A stretch of DNA of 64,000 bases from Novosphingobium sp. (GCF_039595395.1 NZ_JBCNLP010000001.1:3224001-3288000); one strand, 5' to 3'. Counted from the stretch's first letter, positions 37,128-45,887 are shown. Notes: generated by a model from the letters alone, not told the origin. Made by a program: numbers and translations.

Positions 37128-38113
37128 GCGCCGAGGCTCCCGCCGCCGGCATTGCGCAGCTCTGCCGGGATGTTGGCATCGAACCAGGCCGCCACGGGGG
37201 CCAGCGCGGGATGCTTGAGGTCGCGCTCAAGCCAGGCCCAGATGCGCGGGATCAGCGAGAGGTAACGCGGCTTGCCGTCGCGCTGCCACAGGCGCACGAA
37301 AATGCCCACGATCTTGGCGTTGCGCTGAGCGCCCAGCACCGCGTAATCGGCCAGAAACGGTTCGCGCTCATGCTTGGTGAGGGCCAGATAATGGTCGAGC
37401 GTGGCAGCTTCCGTCTCCAGCGAGACATCGCGGCGCGCATCCTGAAGCAGGCTGACCAGATCATAGGCCGGGTGGCCCGCCAGAGCGTCCTGAAAATCGA
37501 GCAGGCCCTGCGCCGTCAGACCGCCTTCCAGCAGCATGATGTTCTCGGCATGGTAATCGCGCAGCACGGTGATGCCTTCGCCCTGCCGCTCGACAAGAGG
37601 CTCAAGCACCTGCTCCCATGCGGCAACATAGCCCGGAACATCGACGGTAAGCCCGGCTGCGGGCGCATACCATTCGGTCAGCAGGCCGACCTCGCGCAGA
37701 TAGACCGCCATATCATAGGGCGGAAACGGCCCGGCAGGCAGGCGCCCCAGCGCCACCAACGGCGCCATCGCCGCCTGATAGATCGCGGTTTCGTCGCCGG
37801 GATGGATATCCAGCCAGTCGCGCATGCGATGGTCGCCGAAATCCTCCAGTAGCACCCAACCCTTTTGCGCGTCCTCGGCAAGGATATGGGGGGCGCGCAG
37901 CCCGTTGTTCTCCAGCCAGTGGGCCACGGCGAGGAAGGGCGCCGGGTCCTCATGCGGGGGCGGCGCATGCATCAGCATGGCGCGCTGCCCGGCCAGAGTC
38001 AGGCGGAAATAGCGGCGGAACGAGGCATCGCCCGGCAAAGGCGAGACATGCGCGCCGCCCCAACCGGCAGCGGCGATAAAGGGTTCCAGACCATCGGGCA
38101 GAATCGTGCTCAT
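37124..38113 (-). CDS. amgK: N-acetylmuramate/N-acetylglucosamine kinase (AmgK-like aminoglycoside-phosphotransferase family)
   Basis: 329 residues. The APH/choline-kinase-type fold is seen in DASFRRYFRL (near residue 28), the catalytic loop VLRDYHAENIML and the metal motif GLLDFQDAL. AmgK phosphorylates the anomeric hydroxyl of MurNAc in cell-wall recycling. The ATG at 38113 overlaps the tsaE stop (ATGA), so it is preferred over the in-frame codon six residues upstream. Confidence 0.88.
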   Translation of the reverse strand: MSTILPDGLEPFIAAAGWGGAHVSPLPGDASFRRYFRLTLAGQRAMLMHAPPPHEDPAPFLAVAHWLENNGLRAPHILAEDAQKGWVLLEDFGDHRMRDWLDIHPGDETAIYQAAMAPLVALGRLPAGPFPPYDMAVYLREVGLLTEWYAPAAGLTVDVPGYVAAWEQVLEPLVERQGEGITVLRDYHAENIMLLEGGLTAQGLLDFQDALAGHPAYDLVSLLQDARRDVSLETEAATLDHYLALTKHEREPFLADYAVLGAQRNAKIVGIFVRLWQRDGKPRYLSLIPRIWAWLERDLKHPALAPVAAWFDANIPAELRNAGGGSLGA

Positions 38114-38568
38114 GCCCAGCGCCTTAGCCAATCGGTGCCGGGGCGAACAAGGGCCCTGCGCGTGCCATCCCCAACCTCCAGATCGATGGAGAGGCAGGCG
38201 GGCTCATGCGAGAAGCCTCCGGCGTGGTCGGGCCATTCGGCGATCAGCGCGGCGTTGTAGCGATAATCGTCGAGACCGATCTCCTCGGCCTCGGCGGGAT
38301 CGTTGAGCCGGTAGAAATCAGCATGGACCACAGGCAGGCGCGTGGCGGGCGGATCGTAGGTTTCCACGATGGTGAAGGTGGGCGACGGCACCTCGCCCTC
38401 ATGGCCCAAGGCAGCGAGGATCGCGCGGGCCAGCGTGGTTTTTCCGGCACCAAGGCCTCCGGTGAGGGCAACCACATCGCCGGGCTCCAGCAGGGCGGCG
38501 ATGCGTTGGCCGAGGGCTTGCGTGGCCTCGGTATCGGGCAGGTCGATGGTGGTCATGGCCCTCGTCAT
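38110..38568 (-). CDS. tsaE: tRNA t6A biosynthesis ATPase TsaE
   Basis: 152 residues. The Walker A motif GGLGAGKTTLARAIL is near residue 39, and SPTFTIVETY (switch region) and HADFYRL follow, the TsaE family pattern. It works with TsaB and TsaD to put threonylcarbamoyl on A37 of ANN-decoding tRNAs. The ATG at 38568 overlaps the divL stop by four bases; an internal ATG at 38556 is possible. Confidence 0.94.
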   Translation of the reverse strand: MTRAMTTIDLPDTEATQALGQRIAALLEPGDVVALTGGLGAGKTTLARAILAALGHEGEVPSPTFTIVETYDPPATRLPVVHADFYRLNDPAEAEEIGLDDYRYNAALIAEWPDHAGGFSHEPACLSIDLEVGDGTRRALVRPGTDWLRRWA

Positions 38569-40943
38569 GCCTGGGCCTCCATCGGCAGATCAACCAGAGC
38601 GGTGGTGCCCTTGCCCGGCTGGCTGGTGAGTTCCAGCGTGCCGCCATGGGCCTCGATCAATTGGCGGGCCAGCGGCAGGCCGAGGCCCTGTCGGCGCTCG
38701 ATCGCCGTGCCGTCCGGGCCTATGCGCAGGCCTCCCAATGCACGGGCAAGGCTGGCGGCATCCATCCCGGCGCCATCGTCGCTGATGGCGATACGCAGGA
38801 CTTCGTGGCCCGAAACGCGATGGTGGGCGAGATCGATCAGGATCTGGCCGCCGCCCGGCTTGCCGTGAGTCGCGGCAATGGCATTGTCCACCAGATGGCC
38901 CAGCGCCCGGCCCAGACGGCGCGGATCGGCGGGAATGCGCCCTGCCCCGCTGTTGCCACGCAGGTTCAGCGCAATATGACCTTCCTCGATACGCGCCTCA
39001 CGCTCTTTCACCAGAGCGGTGAGGAAGGGCAGGATATCCACGCTTTCACGGGCCAGCGGCAGCATGCCCGCCTCGCTTTGCGAGAGGTCCAGCACGGTTT
39101 CGATCTGGCCCGACAGCCGCGTGACAGAGGTGAGGATCGCCTCGACATACTCGCGCCCGCTATCAGACAGATCGCCGCCAAGGCCCATCTGCAGCATCTC
39201 GGCAAAACCGCCGATGGAGGTGAGCGGCGTGCGGAATTCATAGCTCATATTGGCGAGGAAGCGGGTTTTCAGATGGTCCGCCTCGATCAGCGCGGCGTTG
39301 CGTTCGCGCAGCGCATCCTCGGCCTTTTGCGAATCGGTGATATCCAGCGCGATCAGCAGGCCATTACCATCGGGCAGCGGCATACCGGCATATTCCAGCG
39401 TGCGGCCATCGAGCAGAGATACCCGCCCGCCGGTTTCGCGCCGCTCAAGCGTGGCGGCGCGCACGCAATCGCCAAGCGCGCGGGCCTGCCCCGGCTGCGC
39501 CAGCATCGCGCCCACATGGTCGAGCAGCACCGAAATATGCGGATGATCGTCGAGGAAATCGCCCTCCAGCCCCCAGGCGGCGGCAAAGCGGCGGTTCCAG
39601 ATCTGCATCCGGCCATCGGGCGCGAAGACCGCGACCGCCTCGAACAGGCTGTCGAAGGTGGCGGTGCGGGTGCGCAGCAGCGTGTCGCGCATGGCCGAGA
39701 TGCGCAGGGTTTCGGTGCGGTCCTCGGCGATCAGCAACAGCCCGCCATCGGGCATGGGCTGGGCCGCGATGCGCAAATGGGTGCCGTCCGAGAGCGGCCA
39801 TGCCTCATCCTGAGCAGCATTCTGGGCGAACCAGCCGACATGGTCGCGGCGCCAGGCAGGATAGTCGCGCGCCTCGGGCACGCGGCCGATGTCGCGGGCA
39901 ACATCGAGCCAGCGCTCGAAGCCCAGACCGCCCTGCATATCGGCGCTGTGCAGCCCGAAGAGGCGCTGGAAGGGCTGGTTGGCGAAAACCAATTGCCGCA
40001 CCGAATCGAATTGCGCCACACCCGAAGACAGCAGATCGAGCAGCGAGCGCTGCGCCTCGCGGAAGGCTCGCAGGGAGCGGCTCAGCTCCTCCATATCCTC
40101 GATATCGACGGCGTAACCGGCCACGCCGCCCTCGCCCAGCGGCAGGTCGGAGACGCGCAGGGTGCGGCGCTGGCCGTTGATGGTGGAGGCCACCACACGC
40201 TCGATGGGCAGGCCCTGCGCCGAGGCCTGCGCCGCCACCTCGGCGGGGCTCAGGCCCTCGATGCGCTCGACCAGTTCGATGCCCTCGGCCACTACCTGCT
40301 GGGCATTCTGGGCCGCCACGGCGCGGACATAGGCGCTGTTGACCAGCCGCAGCGCACCATCCGTGCCACGGAACCACATGGGCATCGGCGCAGCCTCTAT
40401 CAGGCCGGAAAGCGCGGCGAAATCGCCCTTGGCCTGCGCGGTTTCCACCCGCATGCGGCTGACCGCCAGCTCGGTCGCGGTGTTGTCGAAGAACCACAAT
40501 TGCGCCGAGCCGGTGGGCGCCACCAGCGGATCGGCCAGATTGCCGCGCACCGCCAACGACTTCCTGGAACCGCGCGCGCTGATCGACATGGCAAAGGCGC
40601 GCGAGCTGCGCTGGGTTTGCAGCACCGCTTCGGCCAGGGCGTTGAGTTGCTCGGGCGGCAGGCCACGATCCGGCGCGGACAATTGCGAGAGGAAAGCGGG
40701 CATCGCCTCCAGCCCCAGCCATCCGGCAAGGCGCGCGGGGCCCCGGATCTGGCCGTCGGGGTGGACCAGCATCATCTGCGCCGGGCTTTCATCGACCAGC
40801 CGCGTCAGCCGGCGGTTGCTGGCCATGGCGGCCTTGGTTTCGCGGCGGCGGGCCTCGCTCAGCGCGATGGTCACGGCGGCGGCCAGCGTCCAGGCGCCAA
40901 GAAACAGGCCCAGAAGCACAAGAATGGTGGGAGTGACCAGCAT
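38565..40943 (-). CDS. divL: DivL-type cell-cycle pseudo-histidine kinase
   Basis: 792 residues: an N-terminal membrane helix (TILVLLGLFLGAWTLAAAVTIAL), several PAS-like regions (~150-520), a dimerisation helix and a HATPase domain with DNAIAATHG, ISDDGAGMD and GLGLPLARQLI. The H-box reads FLANMSYEFRTPL: Tyr568 stands where kinases have the phospho-accepting histidine. That swap, the ~770-790 aa length and the PAS layout are the hallmarks of DivL, which in Caulobacter controls CckA and CtrA phosphorylation at the cell pole. It begins the tsaE-amgK-murU-addB-addA run. No ordinary histidine alternative is seen near the box. Confidence 0.88.
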   Translation of the reverse strand: MLVTPTILVLLGLFLGAWTLAAAVTIALSEARRRETKAAMASNRRLTRLVDESPAQMMLVHPDGQIRGPARLAGWLGLEAMPAFLSQLSAPDRGLPPEQLNALAEAVLQTQRSSRAFAMSISARGSRKSLAVRGNLADPLVAPTGSAQLWFFDNTATELAVSRMRVETAQAKGDFAALSGLIEAAPMPMWFRGTDGALRLVNSAYVRAVAAQNAQQVVAEGIELVERIEGLSPAEVAAQASAQGLPIERVVASTINGQRRTLRVSDLPLGEGGVAGYAVDIEDMEELSRSLRAFREAQRSLLDLLSSGVAQFDSVRQLVFANQPFQRLFGLHSADMQGGLGFERWLDVARDIGRVPEARDYPAWRRDHVGWFAQNAAQDEAWPLSDGTHLRIAAQPMPDGGLLLIAEDRTETLRISAMRDTLLRTRTATFDSLFEAVAVFAPDGRMQIWNRRFAAAWGLEGDFLDDHPHISVLLDHVGAMLAQPGQARALGDCVRAATLERRETGGRVSLLDGRTLEYAGMPLPDGNGLLIALDITDSQKAEDALRERNAALIEADHLKTRFLANMSYEFRTPLTSIGGFAEMLQMGLGGDLSDSGREYVEAILTSVTRLSGQIETVLDLSQSEAGMLPLARESVDILPFLTALVKEREARIEEGHIALNLRGNSGAGRIPADPRRLGRALGHLVDNAIAATHGKPGGGQILIDLAHHRVSGHEVLRIAISDDGAGMDAASLARALGGLRIGPDGTAIERRQGLGLPLARQLIEAHGGTLELTSQPGKGTTALVDLPMEAQA

Positions 40944-40980
40944 CCCGTCTGGCTAGGGCGGGCGCGGGCCGAACGCAATA

Positions 40981-41013
40981 GAAAGGGCGCCCCGGCGTGC
41001 TGCCGGGGCGCCC
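40981..41013 (-). terminator. Terminator of ahcY
   Basis: GGGCGCCCCGGC (40985-40996) pairs perfectly with GCCGGGGCGCCC (41002-41013). On the minus strand the stem is followed by TTTC. It lies between the ahcY stop and divL. Confidence 0.75.
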
Positions 41014-41046
41014 ATTTCACATTCCGTTACGGATCAGATAATCTGA

Positions 41047-42465
41047 TCAGTAGCGGTAATGATCGGCCTTGAAGGGGCCTTCCACCGGCACGCCGATGTA
41101 GTCGGCCTGCTTCTTGGAGAGCTGGGTCAGCGTGACGCCCAGCTTTTCCAGATGCAGCGCGGCGACCTTCTCGTCGAGGTGCTTGGGCAGAACGTAAACG
41201 TCCTTGCCGTAGTTCTCGGCCTTGGTGAACAGCTCGATCTGGGCCAGCGTCTGGTTGGTGAACGAGGCCGACATCACGAAAGACGGGTGGCCGGTGGCGC
41301 AGCCCAGGTTCACCAGACGGCCCTTGGCCAGAATGATGATCTGCTTGCCATCGGGGAAGGTGACGAGATCGGTGCCGGGCTTCACTTCGGTCCACTGATA
41401 GTTCGACAGGGCCGAGATCTGGATCTCGCTGTCGAAGTGGCCGATGTTGCAGACGATCGCCATCGGCTTCATCGCGGCCATATGGTCGGCGGTGATCACG
41501 TCCTCGTTGCCGGTGCAGGTCACGAAGATGTCGGCGCGCTTGGTCGCCTCTTCCATGGTGACGACTTCATAGCCTTCCATCGCGGCCTGCAGGGCGCAGA
41601 TGGGGTCGATCTCGGTGACCATCACGCGGGCGCCGCCATTGCGCAGCGAAGCGGCCGAACCCTTGCCCACATCGCCGAAACCGGCAACGCAGGCGACCTT
41701 GCCGGCCAGCATCACGTCGGTGGCGCGACGGATGGCGTCGACCAGCGATTCCTTGCAGCCATAGAGGTTGTCGAACTTCGACTTGGTGACGCTGTCGTTC
41801 ACGTTGATCGCGGGGAAAGGCAGCTTGCCGTCCTTGGCGAGGTGGTACAGGCGGTGGACACCGGTGGTGGTCTCTTCCGAGACGCCCTTGATGGCGGCGA
41901 CCGACTTGGTCAGGTAGCCCGGCTTTTCCTTGAGGAAGTTCTTGAGCGCGCGAACGAACTCGATTTCCTCGGCATTGCTGGGCTCGAACAGGGTTTCGCC
42001 AGCCTCGACGCGGGCGCCCCACAGGGCGAACATGGTGGCATCGCCGCCATCGTCGAGGATCATGTTGGCGGTGGTGTCCCCAGAACCGTCAGCGTCCCAG
42101 TCGAAGATGCGGCCCACATAGTCCCAGTAATCGGCCAGCGATTCACCCTTGATGGCGAAGACGGGGATGTTCTGCGCGGCGATGGCGGCGGCGGCGTGGT
42201 CCTGCGTCGAGAAGATGTTGCAGGTGGCCCAGCGCACGTCGGCGCCCAGGGCAACCAGCGTCTCGATCAGCACGGCGGTCTGGATCGTCATGTGCAGCGA
42301 GCCGGTGATGCGCGCGCCCTTCAGCGGTTGCGACGCACCGAACTCCTGACGCAGCGCCATCAGGCCGGGCATTTCGGTTTCGGCGATGGCGATTTCGGCG
42401 CGGCCGTAATCGGCCAGGCCGATGTCCGCGATAACGTAGTCCTTCTCGGGGGCGATGGTGGCCAC
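41047..42465 (-). CDS. ahcY: Adenosylhomocysteinase
   Basis: 472 residues from a GTG start. Family landmarks are ITGSLHMTIQTAVL, the NAD site GFGDVGKGSAASLR, CNIGHFDSEIQ and the C-terminal KADHYRY. It splits S-adenosylhomocysteine into homocysteine and adenosine and so relieves methyltransferase product inhibition. The GTG at 42465 (giving VATIAPEKDYVI) is preferred to an ATG 42 bases upstream because GGAGAAG lies six bases before it and the extra residues (MSACGG...) are not typical. An operator-like palindrome lies ~105 bp upstream. Confidence 0.93.
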   Translation of the reverse strand: MATIAPEKDYVIADIGLADYGRAEIAIAETEMPGLMALRQEFGASQPLKGARITGSLHMTIQTAVLIETLVALGADVRWATCNIFSTQDHAAAAIAAQNIPVFAIKGESLADYWDYVGRIFDWDADGSGDTTANMILDDGGDATMFALWGARVEAGETLFEPSNAEEIEFVRALKNFLKEKPGYLTKSVAAIKGVSEETTTGVHRLYHLAKDGKLPFPAINVNDSVTKSKFDNLYGCKESLVDAIRRATDVMLAGKVACVAGFGDVGKGSAASLRNGGARVMVTEIDPICALQAAMEGYEVVTMEEATKRADIFVTCTGNEDVITADHMAAMKPMAIVCNIGHFDSEIQISALSNYQWTEVKPGTDLVTFPDGKQIIILAKGRLVNLGCATGHPSFVMSASFTNQTLAQIELFTKAENYGKDVYVLPKHLDEKVAALHLEKLGVTLTQLSKKQADYIGVPVEGPFKADHYRY

Positions 42466-42570
42466 TTGGGTCTTCTCCGACTGGGCCGCGCCGCCGCATG
42501 CCGACAAGGCAAGGGCGGACGGGCCATAAAGCTATGACCCGCCCTTACCCCTTTGCCACTCGTCAGGCAA

Positions 42571-42590
42571 ATATAAAGATTGCTTTATAT
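42571..42590. promoter_or_regulatory. Perfect inverted repeat upstream of ahcY (candidate SahR-type operator)
   Basis: ATATAAAG-ATTG-CTTTATAT, 8-bp arms with 4-bp spacer, AT-rich in a GC-rich genome. It overlaps the last codons of the upstream secreted protein gene. ArsR-family SahR regulators that respond to S-adenosylhomocysteine are known to control ahcY in proteobacteria, so this is a natural candidate; the regulator gene is not in the window. Confidence 0.5.
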
Positions 42591-43307
42591 GGTTGTCACA
42601 TCGGCATTGAGCCCAACAACGGCAGGTTTCGGCGCATCTGCCTTGGCCGCCACGGCGGTCGGTGCAGCAGGCGCCGGAGCCACCGCGGCAGCAGGCACAG
42701 CCGGCGCAGGGTCAGCCACCGCAAGCGCGACCGGCCCGGCAGGCGCGGCAGGCGCCTCAACCGACGGAGTCGGAGCAGGAACCGGCGCTGGCTGGACAGG
42801 CGCGGGCGTGGGAGCAGGCGTGTTGGCCGCCACCATCACCGGAGCGGCACGGGAATCGCCCGAAAGCGTTTCCTCGGCTGCCGCGATCAGCACTTCCTCG
42901 CCATCGGCAGAGGCCAGTTGGCGGGTCAAACCTTTAAGCTCATGGCAGCCCAGCCAGGGATGGCCGTTACCATAATTGTTTGCCATCGCCGTGCTGAGCC
43001 GATCGACCATATGCTCGTCATGCTTGAGACCGGCGGCCACACCCTCGGCCTCCAGATCCTGCGCGGCGCGGTTGAGTTCGGGCATGTGGCGCGCTTCGAA
43101 CAGCACGAAGTCGCCCTGGAAATCATCGGCCCCGGCGCGGCAGCGCAGGCCCGTCACCATCAGCATAATGTCCAGTCGGCGCAGCTTTTCGGCTTTGCTC
43201 ATCGCGCCAGCCATGGCGGTCTGCGGCATCATCGCGCCCGTGGCGACACCCATCGCCAAGGCCATGCTAACGATTGCACGAGCAACCGTACGTCCGTCTC
43301 GCTTCAT
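42585..43307 (-). CDS. Secreted conserved protein upstream of ahcY, function unknown
   Basis: 240 residues with a signal peptide (cleavage near TAMAGA). A globular part of ~110 residues has MSKAEKLRRLDIMLMVTGLRCR, two to three cysteines and YGNGHPWLGC. It is followed by a Pro/Ala/Val-rich tail. Proteins like this are, from memory, sometimes labelled S-adenosylhomocysteine hydrolase only because they sit next to ahcY; no hydrolase motif is present. The mature domain is probably periplasmic. Confidence 0.7.
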   Translation of the reverse strand: MKRDGRTVARAIVSMALAMGVATGAMMPQTAMAGAMSKAEKLRRLDIMLMVTGLRCRAGADDFQGDFVLFEARHMPELNRAAQDLEAEGVAAGLKHDEHMVDRLSTAMANNYGNGHPWLGCHELKGLTRQLASADGEEVLIAAAEETLSGDSRAAPVMVAANTPAPTPAPVQPAPVPAPTPSVEAPAAPAGPVALAVADPAPAVPAAAVAPAPAAPTAVAAKADAPKPAVVGLNADVTTI

Positions 43308-43559
43308 TGATACCCCCTCTGGCGGGGGACCCCTCCCCCGCCTGTCTCCTGAGTGATCCCGAGGCTGAAAATCTCACCTGCCGCTTGCCGGGATCTCAAG
43401 AAGCAGGGTTAAATGCCCTGCGTCGGAGAATTAAGGGCCAATCCGCTCAGGGTTTCTCCGGTGCTGTTTGGCCTATGCCCGCTTGCCCCGCGCCACGCCC
43501 CGCCTATATGTGGTGCGCAAAGGACGAGACCTCCCCTCTCGCCCACCAAGGAGAAGAAC

Positions 43560-44039
43560 ATGACGATCGAAGCTGGCCAGACCCTGCCTGACGTGAAGCT
43601 GGTGAAGTCGACGGAAAGCGAGCGCGAGCCCGTGCAGACCGGCGAATACTTCAAGGGCAAGACCGTCGCCCTCTTCTCCGTGCCCGGCGCCTTCACCCCC
43701 ACCTGCTCGGCCAAGCACCTGCCCGGCTTCGTCGAAAAGGCCGCCGAGCTGAAGGCCAAGGGCGTGGACGAGATCGTCTGCACCGCCGTCAACGACCCCT
43801 TCGTGATGGGCGCCTGGGCCGCCGCCAAGGGCAGCGACGACATCACCTTCCTGGCCGATGGCAGCGGCGATTTCGCCACCGCCCTGGGTCTTGAGCTGGA
43901 CCTGACCGGCGCGGGCCTCGGCAAGCGCGGCCAGCGCTTCGCCATGATCGTCAAGGACGGCGTGGTGGACAAGGTGTTCGTCGAAGCCCCCGGCGAGTTC
44001 CAGGTTTCGAGCGCCGAGCACGTTCTCGAGAACCTCTAA
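43560..44039 (+). CDS. Peroxiredoxin, Prx5 type
   Basis: 159 residues. The peroxidatic cysteine is Cys49 in PGAFTPTCSAKHLPGF, the Prx5/AhpE-type motif; a second cysteine, Cys74 (EIVCTAVNDP), is present. It would reduce hydrogen peroxide and alkyl peroxides in the cytoplasm with thioredoxin or glutaredoxin. AAGGAGAAG at 43548-43556 decides the start; a longer in-frame frame upstream lacks family similarity. A strong terminator follows. Confidence 0.92.
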   Translation: MTIEAGQTLPDVKLVKSTESEREPVQTGEYFKGKTVALFSVPGAFTPTCSAKHLPGFVEKAAELKAKGVDEIVCTAVNDPFVMGAWAAAKGSDDITFLADGSGDFATALGLELDLTGAGLGKRGQRFAMIVKDGVVDKVFVEAPGEFQVSSAEHVLENL

Positions 44040-44067
44040 GTCTTTCGGCCTGACAGGCTGGAAACAG

Positions 44068-44107
44068 AAAACCCCGCCCGGCAGCGCGCCGGGCGGGGTT
44101 TTTCTTT
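44068..44107. terminator. Bidirectional rho-independent terminator
   Basis: A 15-bp stem (44068-44082 with 44088-44102, core CCCCGCCCGGC/GCCGGGCGGGG) is flanked by an A-run on the left and TTTTTCTTT on the right. It serves the convergent peroxiredoxin and outer-membrane protein genes. Confidence 0.92.
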
Positions 44108-44124
44108 GCCTTGGTCGCGGCGGA

Positions 44125-44781
44125 TCAGAAACCGTAGAGCAGACCGCCCAGTACCTGATGACGCTCGGCCTTGCCGCCAAGCGGCTGGTCCTGATAGCTG
44201 ATCTCGCCATAATGGGTGTAGCGATATTCGAGCCTTGCGCGCACATGCGGGGTCAGAAAATATTCGGCGCCAGCGCCCACGCGGAAACCGCTCAGGCTGG
44301 TGCTCTCCTGCCAGATCTTGGTGCCATTGAACCGCGCCGAAGCCGTGAATTTGGAATTGGCATAGCCCAGCGTTGCAAAAAGCTGCGTCTTGGGGGCCAC
44401 CATCCAACCCAGCTTGCCACCAATGTAAAGATCGACACCGGCAGCGATCTTGACCTCGGCGGTGTTGATGCCATCGCTGCCGGCCAGGGTTAAGGCTGCC
44501 GTCGATCCGGCGACCGAGGCCTCCAGACCGACACGGCCATGCTTGCCCACCGGCGTGTCGATGCCCGCCATGCCGCCATAGGTCAGGCCGCCCTTGCTGA
44601 TCGAATCGCCCATGCTGCTGCCGATGACATTATCGTAACCCAGCACCGGCGCGATATAGACCTGCTCGGGCGGGTTGATGTCGATCTCCTGCGCCTCGGC
44701 CGAAACCGCCATGCCCGCACCGGCCAGCACCACCGCCGCCGCCGCGACGGTCATGCGCACCAACTTGCCCCGAATTTTCAT
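44125..44781 (-). CDS. Outer membrane beta-barrel protein
   Basis: 218 residues with a signal peptide (cleavage after SAEAQ). Alternating hydrophobic strands run through the mature part, and the sequence ends LLGGLLYGF, a C-terminal aromatic residue as used by the BAM insertion signal. It belongs to the small opacity/OmpW-like porin class (outer membrane protein beta-barrel family). The specific role is unknown. It is monocistronic by appearance. Confidence 0.78.
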   Translation of the reverse strand: MKIRGKLVRMTVAAAAVVLAGAGMAVSAEAQEIDINPPEQVYIAPVLGYDNVIGSSMGDSISKGGLTYGGMAGIDTPVGKHGRVGLEASVAGSTAALTLAGSDGINTAEVKIAAGVDLYIGGKLGWMVAPKTQLFATLGYANSKFTASARFNGTKIWQESTSLSGFRVGAGAEYFLTPHVRARLEYRYTHYGEISYQDQPLGGKAERHQVLGGLLYGF

Positions 44782-44895
44782 ATCAACTCCACGTAACCAT
44801 AAGGTCTCGGGGCGGGACCTAGGATAAATTGAGTTAATATCTGCTCAAAAATAGGGGAATTTCAGAAAGCTGGCAGAACTTCTCAAAGAAGAATT

Positions 44896-45516
44896 TCAAT
44901 AGCCCATCAGGCTGAGCACTTCCTTGCGGCTGCGCGGATCGGTCAGGAAGCTGCCCATCATCCGGCTGGTCACCATGCCCACGCCCTGTGTACGCACGCC
45001 GCGGCCGGTCATGCAGCCATGCTGCGCCTCGATCACCACGGCCACGCCTTCGGGGCGCAGATTGTCCCAGATGCACTGGGCGACCTCGGCGGTCAGGCGC
45101 TCCTGGATCTGCAGGCGGCGGGCAAAGCCATGCAGCACGCGCGCCAGCTTGGAGATGCCCACAACGCGGTCGGTCGGCAGATAGGCGATCGAGGCCTTGC
45201 CGGTGATCGGCGCCATATGGTGCTCGCAATGGCTCTGGAAGGGGATGTCTTTCAGCAGCACGATCTCGTCATAGCCGCCCACTTCCTCGAACTGGCGGGC
45301 CAGATGGATCGCGGGATCATCGGCATAACCCTGACAATATTCCTTCCAGGCGCGCGCGACGCGCTTGGGCGTGTCGAGCAGGCCTTCACGCTCCGGATCG
45401 TCGCCCGACCAGCGGATCAGCGTGCGAATCGCATCCTGCACGTCATCGGGCACGGCGATCTTGCCATCGGCACCCAGGGTTGGATGCAGGTCGTCATGAT
45501 CGTCGGCACAGCTCAT
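44896..45516 (-). CDS. folE: GTP cyclohydrolase I
   Basis: 206 residues. The zinc and substrate motifs HCEHHMAPITGKASIAYLP and the QERLTAEVAQ segment are intact, as is CMTGRGV with the second-site cysteine. It converts GTP to dihydroneopterin triphosphate, the first step of folate synthesis. The ATG at 45516 has GGAG five bases upstream; the longer frame back to 45645 is rejected because it runs over the repeat motif at 45602. Confidence 0.93.
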   Translation of the reverse strand: MSCADDHDDLHPTLGADGKIAVPDDVQDAIRTLIRWSGDDPEREGLLDTPKRVARAWKEYCQGYADDPAIHLARQFEEVGGYDEIVLLKDIPFQSHCEHHMAPITGKASIAYLPTDRVVGISKLARVLHGFARRLQIQERLTAEVAQCIWDNLRPEGVAVVIEAQHGCMTGRGVRTQGVGMVTSRMMGSFLTDPRSRKEVLSLMGY

Positions 45517-45601
45517 GGGTATCTCCGGCAGTACGGGCCTCAAACGCCCGATTGGAGCATCATGGCATGATGCCCTCAGTTTTGATGGTCGCATCGTTCC
45601 C

Positions 45602-45638
45602 GCGAAAAACCGGTTCCCACTTTTCCGCACGATGCTCA
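45602..45638. repeat. Alphaproteobacterial interspersed motif, copy 2
   Basis: Matches 4146-4182 with 3 differences over 37 bp, and is in the same orientation. It lies between folE and the tRNA genes. Confidence 0.75.
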
Positions 45639-45730
45639 AGCGCATGTGGCGCCGCGCGGACCAATTTGAAAGGCCCGATTAATGAGAATTTCCGATTTGG
45701 AAAACGCCATCTGGGGCGAAGGAGGGAAGG

Positions 45731-45807
45731 TGGTGCACCCGGAGCGATTCGAACGCCCGGCCCTCAGATTCGTAGTCTGATGCTCTATCCAGCTGAGCTA
45801 CGGGTGC
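45731..45807 (-). tRNA. tRNA-Arg (ACG), copy 1
   Basis: 77 nt including encoded CCA. The acceptor stem is GCACCCG/CGGGTGC, the anticodon loop CTACGAA gives anticodon ACG, and the T-arm has TTCGAAT. The first anticodon base would be converted to inosine to read CGN codons. Confidence 0.95.
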
Positions 45808-45887
45808 ACACTATTACCTTCACATGATGACGGGCAAGCCGCCATCATTTTCCCAAGAATGCCAACCTCTTCCACATAGGAGGAGAA

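Noticed and set aside
42585..43307. Calling the gene next to ahcY an adenosylhomocysteinase
   Set aside because: It has a signal peptide and no NAD or substrate motif; the true ahcY is the next gene.
44068..44102. Long GC palindrome as a possible IS end or recombination site
   Set aside because: It has the classic terminator form with A- and T-tails between two convergent genes.
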